Assembly (NCBI GenBank): GCA_947000775.1
Contig: CAMQGK010000638.1
Coordinates: 18,534,501 to 18,598,500, forward strand
DNA: 64,000 nucleotides
From: Pterois miles
Taxonomy: Eukaryota; Chordata; Actinopteri; Perciformes; Scorpaenidae
Direction of reading: 5' to 3'
Shown: in pieces, positions 50,111-62,970 of the stretch
Position numbering within the stretch: the first letter of the stretch is position 1
Layout of the letters: each line of letters opens with the position of its first letter
Position numbers and translations under genes: made by a program
Notes under the pieces: generated by a model
What the model was told of the DNA's origin: nothing
The model's database searches: none
What the model saw: the letters and a program-made list of their open reading frames with translations, nothing else

Positions 50111-52959
50111 TAGCAAATGTTAATTATAGATACACTTTATAATAAACATTCAAATCAGCAGCGTTATTTATCTTTATGCTAGTTTGCCAAAACTATTCCA
50201 TAAGCACCTTTCCATTGTAATAGATACAGTGTAAGTAGGTATGTATGTAAATATAACCATTTATGCACTATTCCAGTTGGACTGTGATTTAAACAGGGAA
50301 CACTGCATATAGGTGTGCATACACATATTTTATAAGTTAGATTTTTTTTATTTATTTTTCGTGATTTTGCTTTTGTGCGGACATAAACTTTTAGTATGGA
50401 TCCCACACACTGTTTTATAAATGAGAACCCTGAACTGTCCCCTGAAGTACATAAATGTATACTCATCTGTATTTATGTTTGGCAGTTGTGCATATTCACA
50501 ATTGTATTCCAGAAAGATGTACGCTGAAATGAGCAAAACTGAACATCTTGCTGCTCATTTCTGACACATCTCCGTTGGAACCATAGCGGCGACACGACAC
50601 AGCTGCATCACAGCGGTGACACAGCCAATCTGCATTCTGGGTAATGCCCACCCACACACAGCTGGCATTCTTTACTTTAAAATACATTATTCACAAGTTT
50701 ACTTTCCCCAAGGTAAACAAAACACACTCCACTTGCACTCTGTTTTGTGTGGGGACAAAGAAGAAAACCTGACAGTGGAGAGCATGTGACACCAAGTAGC
50801 ACTGAAATGGAAAATTATGGAGATAACAAAGACACACACAAATAAACACGTCATTTGACAGGCTGGTTGTGGTTTAGCTGAGTCCATTAAAGAGTGTGGC
50901 TATTGAGGCCTACTAAGGATGAGCTATCAACATGCAGTACTACACTGTGCTTTCTGTCAGACAATAAAATGAGATGATGTAGATTCCATTACGAATATAG
51001 TCTTGTGGGTGTCCATCACATTTTACTGCTTTAAAAAGGGTGACTTGTGCAGTTAGAGATGAGGACAAGGACTGGAACTGTGCCAAGTTATTTGTTTATG
51101 AGTATCTTTGGCTCAAATGGAGTGTAACAAACTTTAAATAAATGACAATTGTGAAAATAGAGAAAACCAACTGAGAAAAGGGTAATCTGACGAGCAGAGC
51201 GCGGGCTAAATGGAATATTATCTGAGAAATTACTGAAGGGGTAAATACAGGACAATGTTAGTTTCTACATGAGCACACTTTAAAATTACCACCCCGATAC
51301 TGGTAACTTCCTGAGATGATACACAGTGGGATATCTGATTATGTACAATCTTCGGTCTGTTCTCAAACTTGTCCCCTGCTGACCATTGTGCACGATTTCT
51401 AACTGTGAACTAATCAAATCAAAGCAGAACAGTGGCTCTATGCCAGTGGCTTCTGGTCAAACCGACTTCATACAAAGCAGCACAAAGCAGTGTGTCAGCT
51501 TCTGTGACATCTTCCTGGTGTTTCTCGGCTTCCTGCGTAGTTCAATAGCGGTGAAGTTATTTGAAACTTCACATTACTCCTGCCGACAGCAGGTATGAGG
51601 CCGCCAAATAATACAAAGACGAAGAAAAAAGATCTTTTGGGGTAAATTAACTGGGTGCATTTTAAAATAAACCATTAAATCTCTCTTTTTATCGGTTCAC
51701 TAAATGTTTCTGACATTACATCTATTATAGGAAATGGCTTGAGTGGCATAACTATTTGAAAAACATATTTAGTATTTGCTTTGGCCAGCATGGAATATGC
51801 ACAAAATCTATTTTTTTGTTTGTTTACCTAGGCTGCTCTCACCATCCAGTCGATTTTAAGCCTTGTGTTAATTTTAATCAGTAACCAGATGAAAAAGGTC
51901 TAGCCATAGCCGTGGGGTGGAGGTTCATTATCTCTGGCCTTTGTGCCAGTGAGCCCTTGCAGGATTTCAGTGGCACAGAGAAGTCAAAGAACCCAAGTGT
52001 GGCATGAGGAAATTGCCAAAGAGGTTCAAAGGAAGAGCAGAATAGAATATATCAGAATAAAATGAAGGAATGTAGGAAAGGGATACGGTTTCACTTCATC
52101 TAAAATAAGGAACAGAATGATAAGATTCATATGTGCATACCCTGTGAAATAAAGGCCAGCTGTGGGTGGGCTTCCATCCATTCAGTTACAATGAGTCATA
52201 TCTCCTGTACTTCTCACTCTCCAATTAACATTCACTCTAACCTACAGGGCAGCACCACATGTCAGCACAGTGGGGCTGCTCTCTTTTCCCATGTGACATG
52301 GGTCATTGCAGTTGGTCTCACCAGTGTCATGTGAGGTGGGTGACAGGTAATTACAGCCTTGCACTCAGTTCCCCTGGTGTTCAACAGGCTTGATATCCCT
52401 GAACCAGTCCCCATAGTACCAAAGTCACTGCAAGAGCAGCTAACAGTGCTAACAATGCTAACAGTAATGCAGGATGAACAACCGCTCCACCTGTCTAAGG
52501 CTTAGCTAAGGTGCTGGAAACATAGATGAGTCCAAAAGATAAAGATTTCTGCACACTGAGATCTATGCAGTATTTCAACAAAGGACAGGCTGGTAGAAAT
52601 AATCACTCCCACTCTCATTACTGGTAGTATGCAGAGCACCTGTGCACACCCTGGTGGTGGTAGAGGCTCCATTTTTTTCAAAATGCAAAGAGGGATTGAA
52701 CATAGTGAATATAGACAATGAAACAATCATATATCATATATAAGACCATATCACATAGTAAATGGGGCTATGAAAAGGGTCAGGCTAGAGCCATGATGAA
52801 TCACAGATCACCAGATCTGTTAGAAAAAACATCTCAAAAAAGGATTGAAAAAAGGCAATCGAACAAAGAGCTATGGAAGGGTATCATATCAGGAGAGGGC
52901 CATCATAAACCATGGACACCAAATTGTACATAGAAATGAAGAAACATCTTAGTTAACAA

Positions 52960-53295
52960 CATAACACTCATCAAAATCTTTGGTAAGGCCCATAGGCTGA
53001 CGTGTATCTAACAACGCTAACAGTGAAAACTACGGCAACACTGCTGACAGATGTTAACTTGAGGGGGAACCAGAGGGATGGATGCTACGCTTCCGCAACG
53101 GCGCTGCCATTAGGGGTGGCGTTATCAGCTTTAACCGATATACAGCATAAGCGGAGTGCAGAACAACAGCCGTGAGCTAGCCAGAGGGAACAGACCTGCA
53201 GCAGTAATAGCACGAGTGGATGGCGTCTCAACAGCTATGTCAACAAAGCACAGAGAAGCTGGGATCTCAGCTCAGGTAGACATTAATTCATTTAT
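52960..53295. repeat. Dispersed repeat, copy A (pair with 54880-55155)
   Basis: Blocks TGGATGCTACGCTTCCGC, GGCGTTATCAGCTTTAACCG, GAGTGCAGAACAACAGCCGTG, GAGCTAGCC and AGCAAAGC/AACAAAGC...GGTAGACATTA correspond in order to blocks in 54880-55155. Both are in the same orientation about 1.9 kb apart. No terminal repeats were found, so whether this is a mobile element is open. Confidence 0.6.
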
Positions 53296-54879
53296 TTTAT
53301 TAAGACTTGGACAAAACTGAGTATATGGCTGGACTGTGTATGGTCAGTCTGTGAATTTGTTACAGAAATAGTAAGTGATCCATTTAACTGGCCATTCAAA
53401 CAGCGACGTACCCTATCGTGGAATGCACACGTTTGGTCCCTGTTTTTCTGCTTGCCCTTTCAAACAGGAAACAGCATGGCAGCCTGCAGATAAACTTTTC
53501 ATTTTAGAACTAGATCGCCTAGTTTGACAGCTTGGCCCAAGTTTCAGAGCGATGCATCGCGCTGGGTGGGATCAATTGCATAAAGTTGAAATATCTCAAC
53601 TTTACGCAAGATCCTCTTCAACTCGCTGCAACACTCCGACCATATACTGGGCAAATGCTTCTCCTGCTTTCCATAGGAAATGAATGGAAGCAACGAGGGA
53701 AGCTCTGCTCCTGGCCAGAGGAGGGGACGACATTGCCGGGCGCATAGCTCCCCACCTCCTCCAGCCCCCTCCATGGTGGGCTGGAGGCCCCGCTAAAGTG
53801 AGCTGAAGGAGTTTCTAGTGTACCTGCATGATATCGCAGAAATCTGACCTGGTGGCAAGAATAATATATCCAATCTTCTCACTGATTTGTGTCTGTTTTA
53901 ACCATTAAAGAAACCAACATGCAACATGAATTGGTCATTAATTTCTAGTTGCGGTCCAACAAAAAAAAAGAAAGAGAAAGTGGTCGCTCACAGTAGTAAG
54001 TGTTCAAACAATCAAAATGAATGATTTACACTGTTAAACTACTAGAGTTACCTGCTTTTTTTTTCTTTTCTTTTAGTTTCTAAAGCAAGAGACAGTTACA
54101 TCATCCAAGGTCAGAAGCTAGACAAGGCTGACAGTTTTGTTTCCGCTTGTGAGAAAGAAAGGCAAGATACCCCAATTGCCTCCCAGTGGAGTTAACAAAG
54201 AGTCTCTCTGCTCTTTTGTCTTTGATTTTATCTAGTCACGCAATGTGGTCTCGGGCCTCCCGAGTCACTTGATGTTGCTTCATCGAGCCACATCCCCACA
54301 TTCACAATATCTCAAAAAAGATAAACTCCTGTCAGGTAATTAGCCTAATTAGTCATTCGCTTGTATTTCCCTTCCCCTCCCTGAGCTCGCCTTTCCTCCT
54401 GCGTGGGTTTGAAGAGTGCCATCATTAATATCATCCCGCCACGGGTCATAAAACATCCCATGTCACCGTGATAAAGGTCCCAGTCCTGGCATGGGAAGGG
54501 AGAGATGATAACCTAGCTGGATAGAATGGCTTTAAATTAAACTGTCTGAATTAGTTCAGTGCACACTAGCTAATTTTATACTGTAACATGAGTCACGGTA
54601 TCCACCATAATCTCTTCTTGTCACTTTGTTCTCTCCCTTTTGTTAGGATTTCTAAGATAGTTTTTTCAGTAGCTCTGAAGCCCTTTTCCCATTAAGCTAT
54701 GCAGCACTAACAGGAGTGGCGGAAAGATCCCACCTTAATAAAACTTAACTGGCATAAATTACTGACATGAGAGAAATGTAGAAATTAACAGAGTAATATC
54801 TGACAAATTATACTCAATTATCTCATTTCACAAGTACTTTGAGATTGAGTACTTCCATGGTCTCCGCACAGCTCTTAAC

Positions 54880-55155
54880 ATTGGAACTAACGGTGTTTAC
54901 CTGAGGTGGAACTGGAAGGTGGGTGCTACACTTCTGCTATGACGCCGTCGTTCAGGACAGCATTATCAGCTGAAACCATCGTATGAGAGCAGTGCAGAGC
55001 GGCTGCCGCGAGATAGCCGGTGTGGCAAGCTCACATGCACAAACATACGCTAAAAGCATGTGTAGACGTCCCGGCGATGTCAGCAAAGCTCAGATTACAA
55101 CACACACAGAGGGAGAGCCACTTGCTACTCTGGTAGACATTACTCCACTACATCT
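54880..55155. repeat. Dispersed repeat, copy B (pair with 52960-53295)
   Basis: TGGGTGCTACACTTCTGC, AGCATTATCAGCTGAAACC, GCAGTGCAGAGCGGCTGCCG, GAGATAGCCGG, GTCAGCAAAGC and TGGTAGACATTACTCC correspond to copy A. It lies only about 140 bp from the exon at 55298, on the donor side. Confidence 0.6.
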
Positions 55156-55297
55156 TTACATAGCAAGTAGTCAATTGCTGCTTGATTAATGCTCTGGACA
55201 TCGTATAGAGAACCTTTAACACAACCACATTTATGTCATAGGTAAAACAACATGGTCATTTTCCTATCAAAAGCAAATAACATGGAAGTTGTGTTAC

Positions 55298-55410
55298 CTT
55301 CATAGACAGCTTTAAATCCCTGCCCGCTGACCGCGTAGTCAGACAGTAGCCACAGTGTGAGCCTGGAACCTGTGCTCACAATGGGTGAAGGCAGCTGGAA
55401 CCCTGTTAAC
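55298..55410 (-). CDS. csmd2: CSMD (csmd2-like) exon: C-terminal half of CUB domain 1
   Basis: This 113-bp exon encodes the end of the first CUB domain of a CSMD protein, a giant single-pass membrane protein with CUB and Sushi modules; the family is brain-enriched and linked to complement control and synapse biology. The minus-strand acceptor is a pyrimidine-rich tract ending TTTTCAG, and the donor is AG|GTAACA. One base completes an Arg codon, 37 codons follow, and one G is left over (phase 2 in, phase 1 out). The peptide reads LTGFQLPSPIVSTGSRLTLW, then LLSDYAVSGQGFKAVYE: the L-x-G-x-x-LP and F-x-x-x-YE motifs that close CSMD CUB domains. The phase fits the next exon (18606-18800), joining as Ala. 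RLTGFQLP and SDYAVS resemble CSMD2 more than CSMD1 or CSMD3, as recalled. The first half of CUB1 lies more than 8.5 kb upstream, outside the window. Confidence 0.93.
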
Positions 55411-57304
55411 CTGAAAACAAATGGACAGAAGGACAATAACGGTCAGACAAAAACAAAAAAAACAAAAAGATCCAATCAACGGCACAGTTGGCTGCAAGGT
55501 CAGGTACGAAGCCAGCTGTTCCCTTTAGCATTCAAGGATAACTTTTTCTATAACGAGGTTCTGAATCATCCGCAAATTATTAAAATGCCAAGACCTCAAC
55601 AGGACAGAAAGCCTCAACAGATCTCTCTCCATCAACGACTGCAGTAAATTAGAAACGCAGCAGCCAGTGTGGGGATGAACAAACAGTTGAAGAGACAACA
55701 AGCATTAAATTGTCAGACTCTGAGTCAATAACCATTTCTACTAAACCAACAGTATTTTCTAGATGTGCGATTCAACTGGAAGAGAACATATGCTTGTTAT
55801 TTCTACCTGTAGCGTCCATCTCACCATGTCTCAGTCTAAAGGTATCTAAAGTACTTGATGTTCTTTTCAAGTTGGTCACTTTATGGCTTGTTTCACCACC
55901 TATACACTCACTTGTTAATGTGGGTAATTTTACTCACTCCCGTGTGTGTTTCAATGATCCACTTTACTTAATGTAACTTTAATTAAATTAAAACAATACC
56001 AGTATTATTTCCCAACTGGACCTGTATTTTTTCAAACATCTAGGAATATGCAACTGGCCCCAACTTGCCCAAAATTATCAGAGTAACACATATTTGATCC
56101 TAATGTTAGACATAGAGGTACAGATAGTTTTGTTATTTTCTTGGAATTAAGATGATCTCTTCTAAGATTTAGGAGAAAGGCAGCACATGTGAACAAAGAT
56201 AGGAGAAACATCTATTTACATTCTACAGGTGAGGAAATATGAAATTGACAATTTTGTTTTAAAATAATAATGATCAGGTACTGACATTTAAAAACCCTCC
56301 TCTTGGTTTTGCACTGGACACTTTCTGCAATGTCACTTAGAGGAAAACAGGAACACACCACTTCATCAGTGATTATTTGAGACACAACTGTGATTACTGC
56401 ACATTAAAGATCTAACAGATGTTCAATAATTGCTCAGTTATAAATATTAATGTAAAATAAAGCATTTTAGGCAATGTGTTGCTTTTACTTGGATTAAGCA
56501 CAGGTGAGGAAGACACATGCTAATTTCAACCATACCACAGTATCAGCACATATTGGTTATGCATGTATCATCTTTGATGTTGTTGTCAAGTGGCCCAGGT
56601 GTACATGACACACAGACGCCATGACAGCAGACCAAAGGCAGCACTAAAACACTGCTTAAATTACACCATTGTGCCAAAGCACATGCACGCTTAAAAGGAC
56701 TTCTTGCGCAGTAAACACAAACATAAAACCAAACAGTGCAATATCTATTGTTACACTGATCTCAAGACATTTTAAAGGCAAGTAAAATGTAATTTGTGTC
56801 ACTTCTGGCAGCTTAGTTTCATCATCTCTTTTCTTTTTGGAATGTGTTGTCTGTGTCATACAAGCGATGCTTTTCTGTGATTGATTTTGTTTTTCCAGGA
56901 ACAAATATTCAGGACAATAATCTAAGATCATTAATTGAGTTTTATGGGTTTGAGTGTGTGTAAAACTTTGGCTTCATACATCCTCTAAGGAGAACTTCAA
57001 TAACATTCAAGTGCTGTTTTGAGGTGGGACTATTCTTAGTCCTAATCAAAATTTTGTTATAATTTCCAGCGATCTGGAGGAGCTCAATGAACATGGACTT
57101 TTGACTCTTGTTTCACTGGGATTTTGTGTTATAATGCCGTTACCTAGATCTGGGAAAACTGTTGACAAATATCATCACAGTGTGCTAAATATGTATAGAT
57201 TTAATTGCTTTTCCAGCCATTTCTACGTAGACATGTTTTCTCAATGCTGATGATAAACAGCAGTTGAAAAACCACACCAAGTTTAACGGCCCAAAAATAA
57301 TATC

Positions 57305-57308
<4 letters not shown>

Positions 57309-57376
<68 letters not shown>
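57309..57376. repeat. (CA)n microsatellite
   Basis: About 68 bp of uninterrupted CA. Confidence 0.98.
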
Positions 57377-57382
<6 letters not shown>

Positions 57383-57516
57383 AATGTCTCCTCATTAGTT
57401 GTCATTATATGTATATTATATTGTCTCCATAACTGCCAATAACATTAATAAATATAACTTCTGGATAGTTTTTTGCAGGGGAAACGTTATATTCCGATAT
57501 CCTTCAGATATGTACC

Positions 57517-57630
57517 TTAAGTTAGTTATCTGTTAGCGCTGTCAGATACGAATGTTAAGTTAGCTATTTGCTAGTACTGTCAGATAGTAACGTTAAGTTA
57601 GCTAACTGTTAGTGCTGTCAGATATCTCTA
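57517..57630. repeat. 38-bp tandem repeat, three units
   Basis: Three successive units start exactly 38 bp apart (57517, 57555, 57593). Each begins TTAAGTTAG and contains a TGTCAGATA block near its end; unit 1 has GTTAGCGC, unit 2 GCTAGTAC and unit 3 GTTAGTGC before it. Confidence 0.93.
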
Positions 57631-59410
57631 ACATGTACGGTAACAACTGTCACACGTGAATAAGCTCTGGTACAGTAGCTTGTAATTTTTTTAAATAATA
57701 CTACTGAAGTAACGCTGGGGACAGCCATGGACAATGGTTTAGAGCCCTCTGGTGGCACAAAAGTGAACTGCATGAAGTGAGTTTATTTGACCCACTTTGG
57801 CTGTTTTGAATTAGAAGAAATACAAATGAAAAAAGATCTATAATTATTAGGCTAGTGTATGTCACACTATGTATTTTTAATTACTAATTTCAGTTATCTT
57901 ACTTTTAATGACAATATCATCAACACTACTTTGATTATAGAAAAAATAAAGTAGATGTACAGTAATGCAGTTTGATTCCTTTATCATTCTAGAATAACCC
58001 AGTCAAATTATCGTCAGATGCTATCCTGATTTTGAAAGATAAGAGAGATATTTAGAGATAATTGGAGGTGTTTAATAAAGTACTAGAACTACTAGACTAG
58101 CATGACAAATACAACCTCTGAGGGACTAATAACCATTGTGCTAAAATTATGTTGGAAACAAGTAATATACTTTTGAGTAATGAGCCTTGTCTCATTAGTA
58201 CCAGCTTTCAGCAGCAGCTTTACCAGGTTTGGCTATTAAATCCATTTAACATGTTTGCCACCCCCATACTGGCAGTGCTCACATACACATACACGTACTA
58301 ATTAAAAAACAGGTGTCCACTAATCATCTGTTGCCAGTCGCCACAGGTTGAGTCATCTAAGCGTAGACACAAATGTGTGTCCGTGCTATAGATCCCTGAT
58401 TTACAGATTTTAATAAAGGACAATATTCATCTGAGTTTTAGCTCATCCTGGAAATTTCCCTTTCCCAAGTGCCACTTCAATTTTCATTTTATGTTCCCAC
58501 ACGCACTCTCTCACTGCATGTGTATCCCACTTTTTACAATCTATTACATCCCTCCCTTTTATCTCTCAGTGTTAAGAGAGGCTTCAGTGTTTCACTTAAT
58601 CCTTAAGTACCACAGTGGAGGTGGGCAAAAATTGCAAAACACCGGGGCGGGAAAAGATGAATTGAACCAAAAACGGAAGCAGACTTAAATATATGCATGA
58701 TTTCACTCCTCGTGAGATTGTCACGGTGGGATATCAGCTAAACGATGGGACACATGTTCATGCAAATAGTCCCTTCGTTGACCACAAATTGAGTTGGAAG
58801 GCAGCCATCTTGGTTCAGCAGTGCACTGCAGGGAAAGAGGGATTGATAGTGGGTATGATGGAGGGGCTGAAAGGCTGCAAGGGTCTAAAACTGGGAGGGA
58901 TTCTTGCTGCATCCAAATCGTGATCATCTGCCGTACGTCAGATACGACCCGCAAATCATTTTTCCAGGCTAAGAGAAAACAAAATGGATACTGTCAGAAA
59001 ACACACAGAAACTGGCTTCACATGCGCAGGGAGATTAAATATTGCAATGTGATATAGGCTGTGGCAATCTGAGCCGTGCAGCCGGTATTGTGGTAAAAGC
59101 TGGCTGGGGGATTGCCTGTTATCGAGGAAAAATGCGAGATGTGACTGTGACTGAGAGATACAAATGGATGGCTTTGCAGAGCAGGTGTCTCAGGTGAGTG
59201 GTAAATTGATGGAGGGAGGATGAAAGTGACGGAGGGACAGAAAAAGACAGAAAGAGAAGTTAAGAAAAACAGCACAGTTGTGGGAAATCATTGTCTGTTG
59301 CTACTGTATGGAAGACCAGAAATGAGGGCCTCTGAGGAGAAGAATAGGGGTGCATGGCTGCATCCACACTGAACACTATACATATGCTGTATATGTATGC
59401 AGGTGTTTGC

Positions 59411-59412
<2 letters not shown>

Positions 59413-59472
<60 letters not shown>
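59413..59472. repeat. (TG)n microsatellite
   Basis: About 60 bp of TG, bordered by GCATATG on the left and GCATGGGG on the right. Confidence 0.97.
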
Positions 59473-61471
59473 ATGGGGAGAGCAGAGGTCTATTAAGAGG
59501 GCTTTCCACCTGACTGGCCTCAGCATCATCTCAATGAAGAACCTCTGCTTCCAATTATCCCACCGCTACCCATGGGGACGAGAGAGGGAGAGACAGACAG
59601 AGAGAGGAGACAGAGCATATGTGCAGAAAGATGGCTGTATAGGAAAAAGAGTGGAGATATTGTAATGAGGAGATGGCAGTGCTGAGGAGCAGGCCGAATA
59701 TAAAAAGTAAGGAGGTGAGAGAGAGACACTTCGGTATGTGGGAAATGTAAAAACTTCAACCATGAGTTGAGTGAGGATGAGTCACGGTGAGAAACTCCTT
59801 CATTAGGCTCTACGGCTCGTCAGGGATTCATGCTCAGACGCTCACACGAACGCACATTTTTATTCATTTGAACATTTCCGTGCGTGCGAGTGTTCGTGAT
59901 CTCCCCCACACCCAAAAAAATAGATGCGTGTTTACAGCTGAAAACAGACAGAGACTAAATCAGGTCATTCATCCTTTAATCTTATTCACTCGGTGAGTGT
60001 GTGTGTGTGTGTGAATGTTCTCAGGGTGGAAGGTAAGCAGAGTGCTGATACAGCTGATTTCCCCCCCAGAAGGAGGGAAGGAAGAGGGAGGGAAAAAGAA
60101 AGAAAAATAGATACAGCAGCAAGATTTTGATGGCTGAGTAGAGAGGAGACATTAGCCAATAAATGATGGGTGGTAAGAGGGAGACGGGGAAGGTAGGAGG
60201 GAGTTGAAGTGCCGAGTCAAGAACGATGTGTGTATTCGTGAGTGCTCTTTCTATACAAGACCCTGTGCAGCTATAACTTGTCAGTGGTCAAGGCCAAGGG
60301 CTTAACTCTCCACTGACTGCCACTAACTGAAATGCTGCTCAGTCATTGCGACACACATGAACAGTTCCAGTTCCTGCTCTTCAGTGTGTTTTTGGCAAAA
60401 GAAAACCATAATTCAATAGCTAAATTAGTCTCTTTCTCGTGTAGAAAAAAATGCACCCTTGGATGTACACCATTACCGTTCTGTATGTGAGTGTGTGTGT
60501 CGGTGTATGACTCATCGCCGGTTCTGCTTAACAGTGAAAAAAGCTGACCGTGTAGCCTAGTGGAGGTTAAAATGCCACTCCATTCCCACACACATGATTT
60601 GATTCCTCCAGCTAATAAGAAGACTTTCACAAGCAATTAGACTGTGTATCTATCAGCCTTCTGATCCTTTCTTTTTTGGGTAAGCTGTAATGTAGCGCGT
60701 CACTTTGCCCAAGGGCGTGATCCAGCCTTGATGGAGTTTCATGGTTAGCCTTCAGTGCTCTCAAATTCACTTTAAATTCCTGTTATGTAACCTGAAAGCC
60801 TGGAAATGTGTTAACAGTAATCTTAGTCGTTTTGCAGGGGGAAGAAGCAATCCGTAATATGTTTACGTGGACTTTATAATGTAGCGCCTTTATTCATTTC
60901 ATACATATTTCTGCTAGTTTCGGCTGTTCATCATCACCACATCGTCCAGAAAGCATGCAGCTCCACACTACAAAGGCAAACCTAGCGAGAGGTAGCAACA
61001 ATTTGCAAATCTCACACCATACGCAGCTTCCCCGCAGATCCCACAACCCAACAATATTTCAAACAAGACTGACGTCCTTTTGAATACAACGGGATAATTA
61101 TTTATGTCTGTCTCATGAAGAAAGACGGGAGGTAGTAGCACGCGGCTGCTCGTTAATATTCATACGCGCGTGACATCACAAGGTATTTGCGCATCTGTGG
61201 CTGAACAGCCAGGGTGGGAGTAGTCCCTCAGATGTCTCTGATGCTGAATGCTGATGGTGAGATAATCAACCGCAGTAAGCGCCAACTGAGAGACAAACCG
61301 CAGTGAAGTCATTAACAAAGCAATGTCTCTGGAGAGAGAGTGGGAGAGGCTGATATAAGGGAAAGTGGCAGAGTGGAAGGGAAGGTGAGAGGAGAAAATA
61401 TTAGCAGTGACTTGAGAAAGATTTGAACAGATGAAGTGCTCCAGAGAAAGTAGGAATGGCTAAATAGAAGA

Positions 61472-61489
61472 GTGTGTGTGTGTGTGTGT
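61472..61489. repeat. Short (GT)n microsatellite
   Basis: 18 bp of GT. Confidence 0.9.
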
Positions 61490-62035
61490 AAACAGCAAAA
61501 TAATGTAACATGGACTTCTGAGTGGATATGAGAAATAAGGGCGAGAAAGAGAAAACGAGTGCACCGATGAAAACAAGTGAATAATTTACAGTGTCAGAAC
61601 GGTGATAGAATGCCTTACTCATCAGCTGTGTTCATATTGGGGGCCATAAAAAGACACGGGTGGCAACACAGGACTGATTAGCTGTCATTGGGTGTGCAGA
61701 ATAGCTAAAGTCATCACCAGCTAAATTAAAGAATGTGTGAACGAGTACCGATGGCTTCACCGGAGATAAGTGCTCCCTCATCTTAAATTAGATCTGTTTC
61801 TTAAATCTAATTCTACCTAAAGGTTGGAGTAAGCGTGGAGTTACGACACACGACTTTTACTTCCCCTGGAGTGTCAGCCGGTCAGTGAGTAAGTGAGTGA
61901 TGTGACTGGTTTATCTTCAGGCTATCTGCACTCTGTTAACAGTGTATTACATTGCCCTGATGCTATCTGCATCTGCTCAACACCGCAGATACCTGTGAGG
62001 CAACAAAGAGGGCTGCACAAGCCCTCTGGTTTAGG

Positions 62036-62970
62036 ATTATGTTGGGGTGTAAGAAAATATCCAAAAGATCAAAAATATCAAATATTGCGCTATTACCTTT
62101 AGTTATACTGTTATCATGTCTAAAAATCTATCCATTTTAATAATAGTTTACATGCACTGCTTAACTCAGTCAATACTTTCATTTGCAAAGCTATGCGCCC
62201 TCTCAAAGTAGTGCTCTGATGTTGGACGTTACAGCGACTCTGATGAATGCAAATGCAGATCCCACTGTTCTGACTGCATAAAATATCAGGCTGACAACCA
62301 ATTAAAGTATTTAATTGCGATTAATCTCGTGATTGTTCACAATTAAGCATGACATATCACATGACAGTTCATAATCAGTTGTGATTAATCACAAATTGAT
62401 CACAGTTCTTTTTTATATGTTCAAAATGTACCGCAAAGACAGATTTGCCAATTAATTAACAACATAAAGCAATGAAAAATATTGTCCAGAAACCCTCACA
62501 GGTATGTTTAGCATTAAAAAATATGCTCAAATCATAACATGCAAATTGCAGCCCGACAGGCAAGCACAGCTGTCAGTGTGCTGACTTGACTATGACTTGC
62601 CCCAAACTACATGTGATTTTCATAAAGTGGGCATGTCTGTAAAGGGGACACTCATGGGTACCCAGAGAACTCATTTTCATTCACATATCCTGAGGTCAGA
62701 GGTCAAGGGACACCTTTGAAAATAGACATGCAAGGTTTTCCTTGCCAAAATTTAGCGTACATTTGGTGCGTTATCGCATTAACTTCAGTCCTAAAAGTCC
62801 TAAAAGTTATTTTTTTTACTTCAATAGTATGCATATGGTAGTGTGTTCTTTATATCATGACAGCTTTCCTAAAATTTGATTTAAAAAAAGAAAATCGCAA
62901 TGTTTCACCTTGCTTACAATATAGCAATATCTTGAATTATAACCACTGTATCGTAATACACAGCCCTATA
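62036..62970. mobile_element. Probable hAT-like relic interrupted by a second element
   Basis: The left side has TTGGGGTGTAAGAAAATATCC and the right side ends TGTATCGTAATACACAGCCC, resembling the GGGGTGTAA...cgatac termini of a fish hAT family. The middle (about 62300-62810) is occupied by a different, TTAACG-type element. Termini are degenerate and no target duplication was confirmed. Confidence 0.45.
62300..62810 (-). mobile_element. TTAACG-type non-autonomous DNA element, longer copy
   Basis: From AATTGCGATTAATCTCGTGA to GTGCGTTATCGCATTAACTT, with the internal blocks TTCATAAAGTGGGCATGTCT, GGGGACACTCATGGGTACCC, TATCCTGAGGTCAGAGGTCA and AGGGACACCTTTGAAAATAG. GCGATTAAT on the left and CGCATTAACTT on the right form the inverted TTAATGCG-type ends. 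The fragment at 18287-18505 is the same family on the opposite strand. It encodes nothing. Confidence 0.68.

Larger units (their letters stand above)
18801..55297 (-). other. csmd2: CSMD intron between CUB1 second-half and Sushi 1 exons (36.5 kb)
   Basis: A complete 36,497-bp intron with GTAACA donor and TCTCCAG acceptor. It is the main home of mobile DNA in the window (entries from 19.9 to 55.2 kb). Stretches without a called feature, for example 20410-20970, 21003-22430, 25290-26570, 32700-34200, 37430-38690, 39620-44470, 46580-49270 and 50111-52960, hold unique-looking sequence with scattered short A/T runs; I see no exon-like block with splice borders in them. Some parts (34200-34600, 37600-38050, 42930-43250, 54230-54560) have the non-repetitive, ATTA-rich look of conserved noncoding DNA. 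Confidence 0.85.

Noticed and set aside
57185..57376. Val-Cys repeat open frame
   Set aside because: Translation of the CA array; the same holds for frames at 44880-45071, 59260-59529 and 63294-63557.
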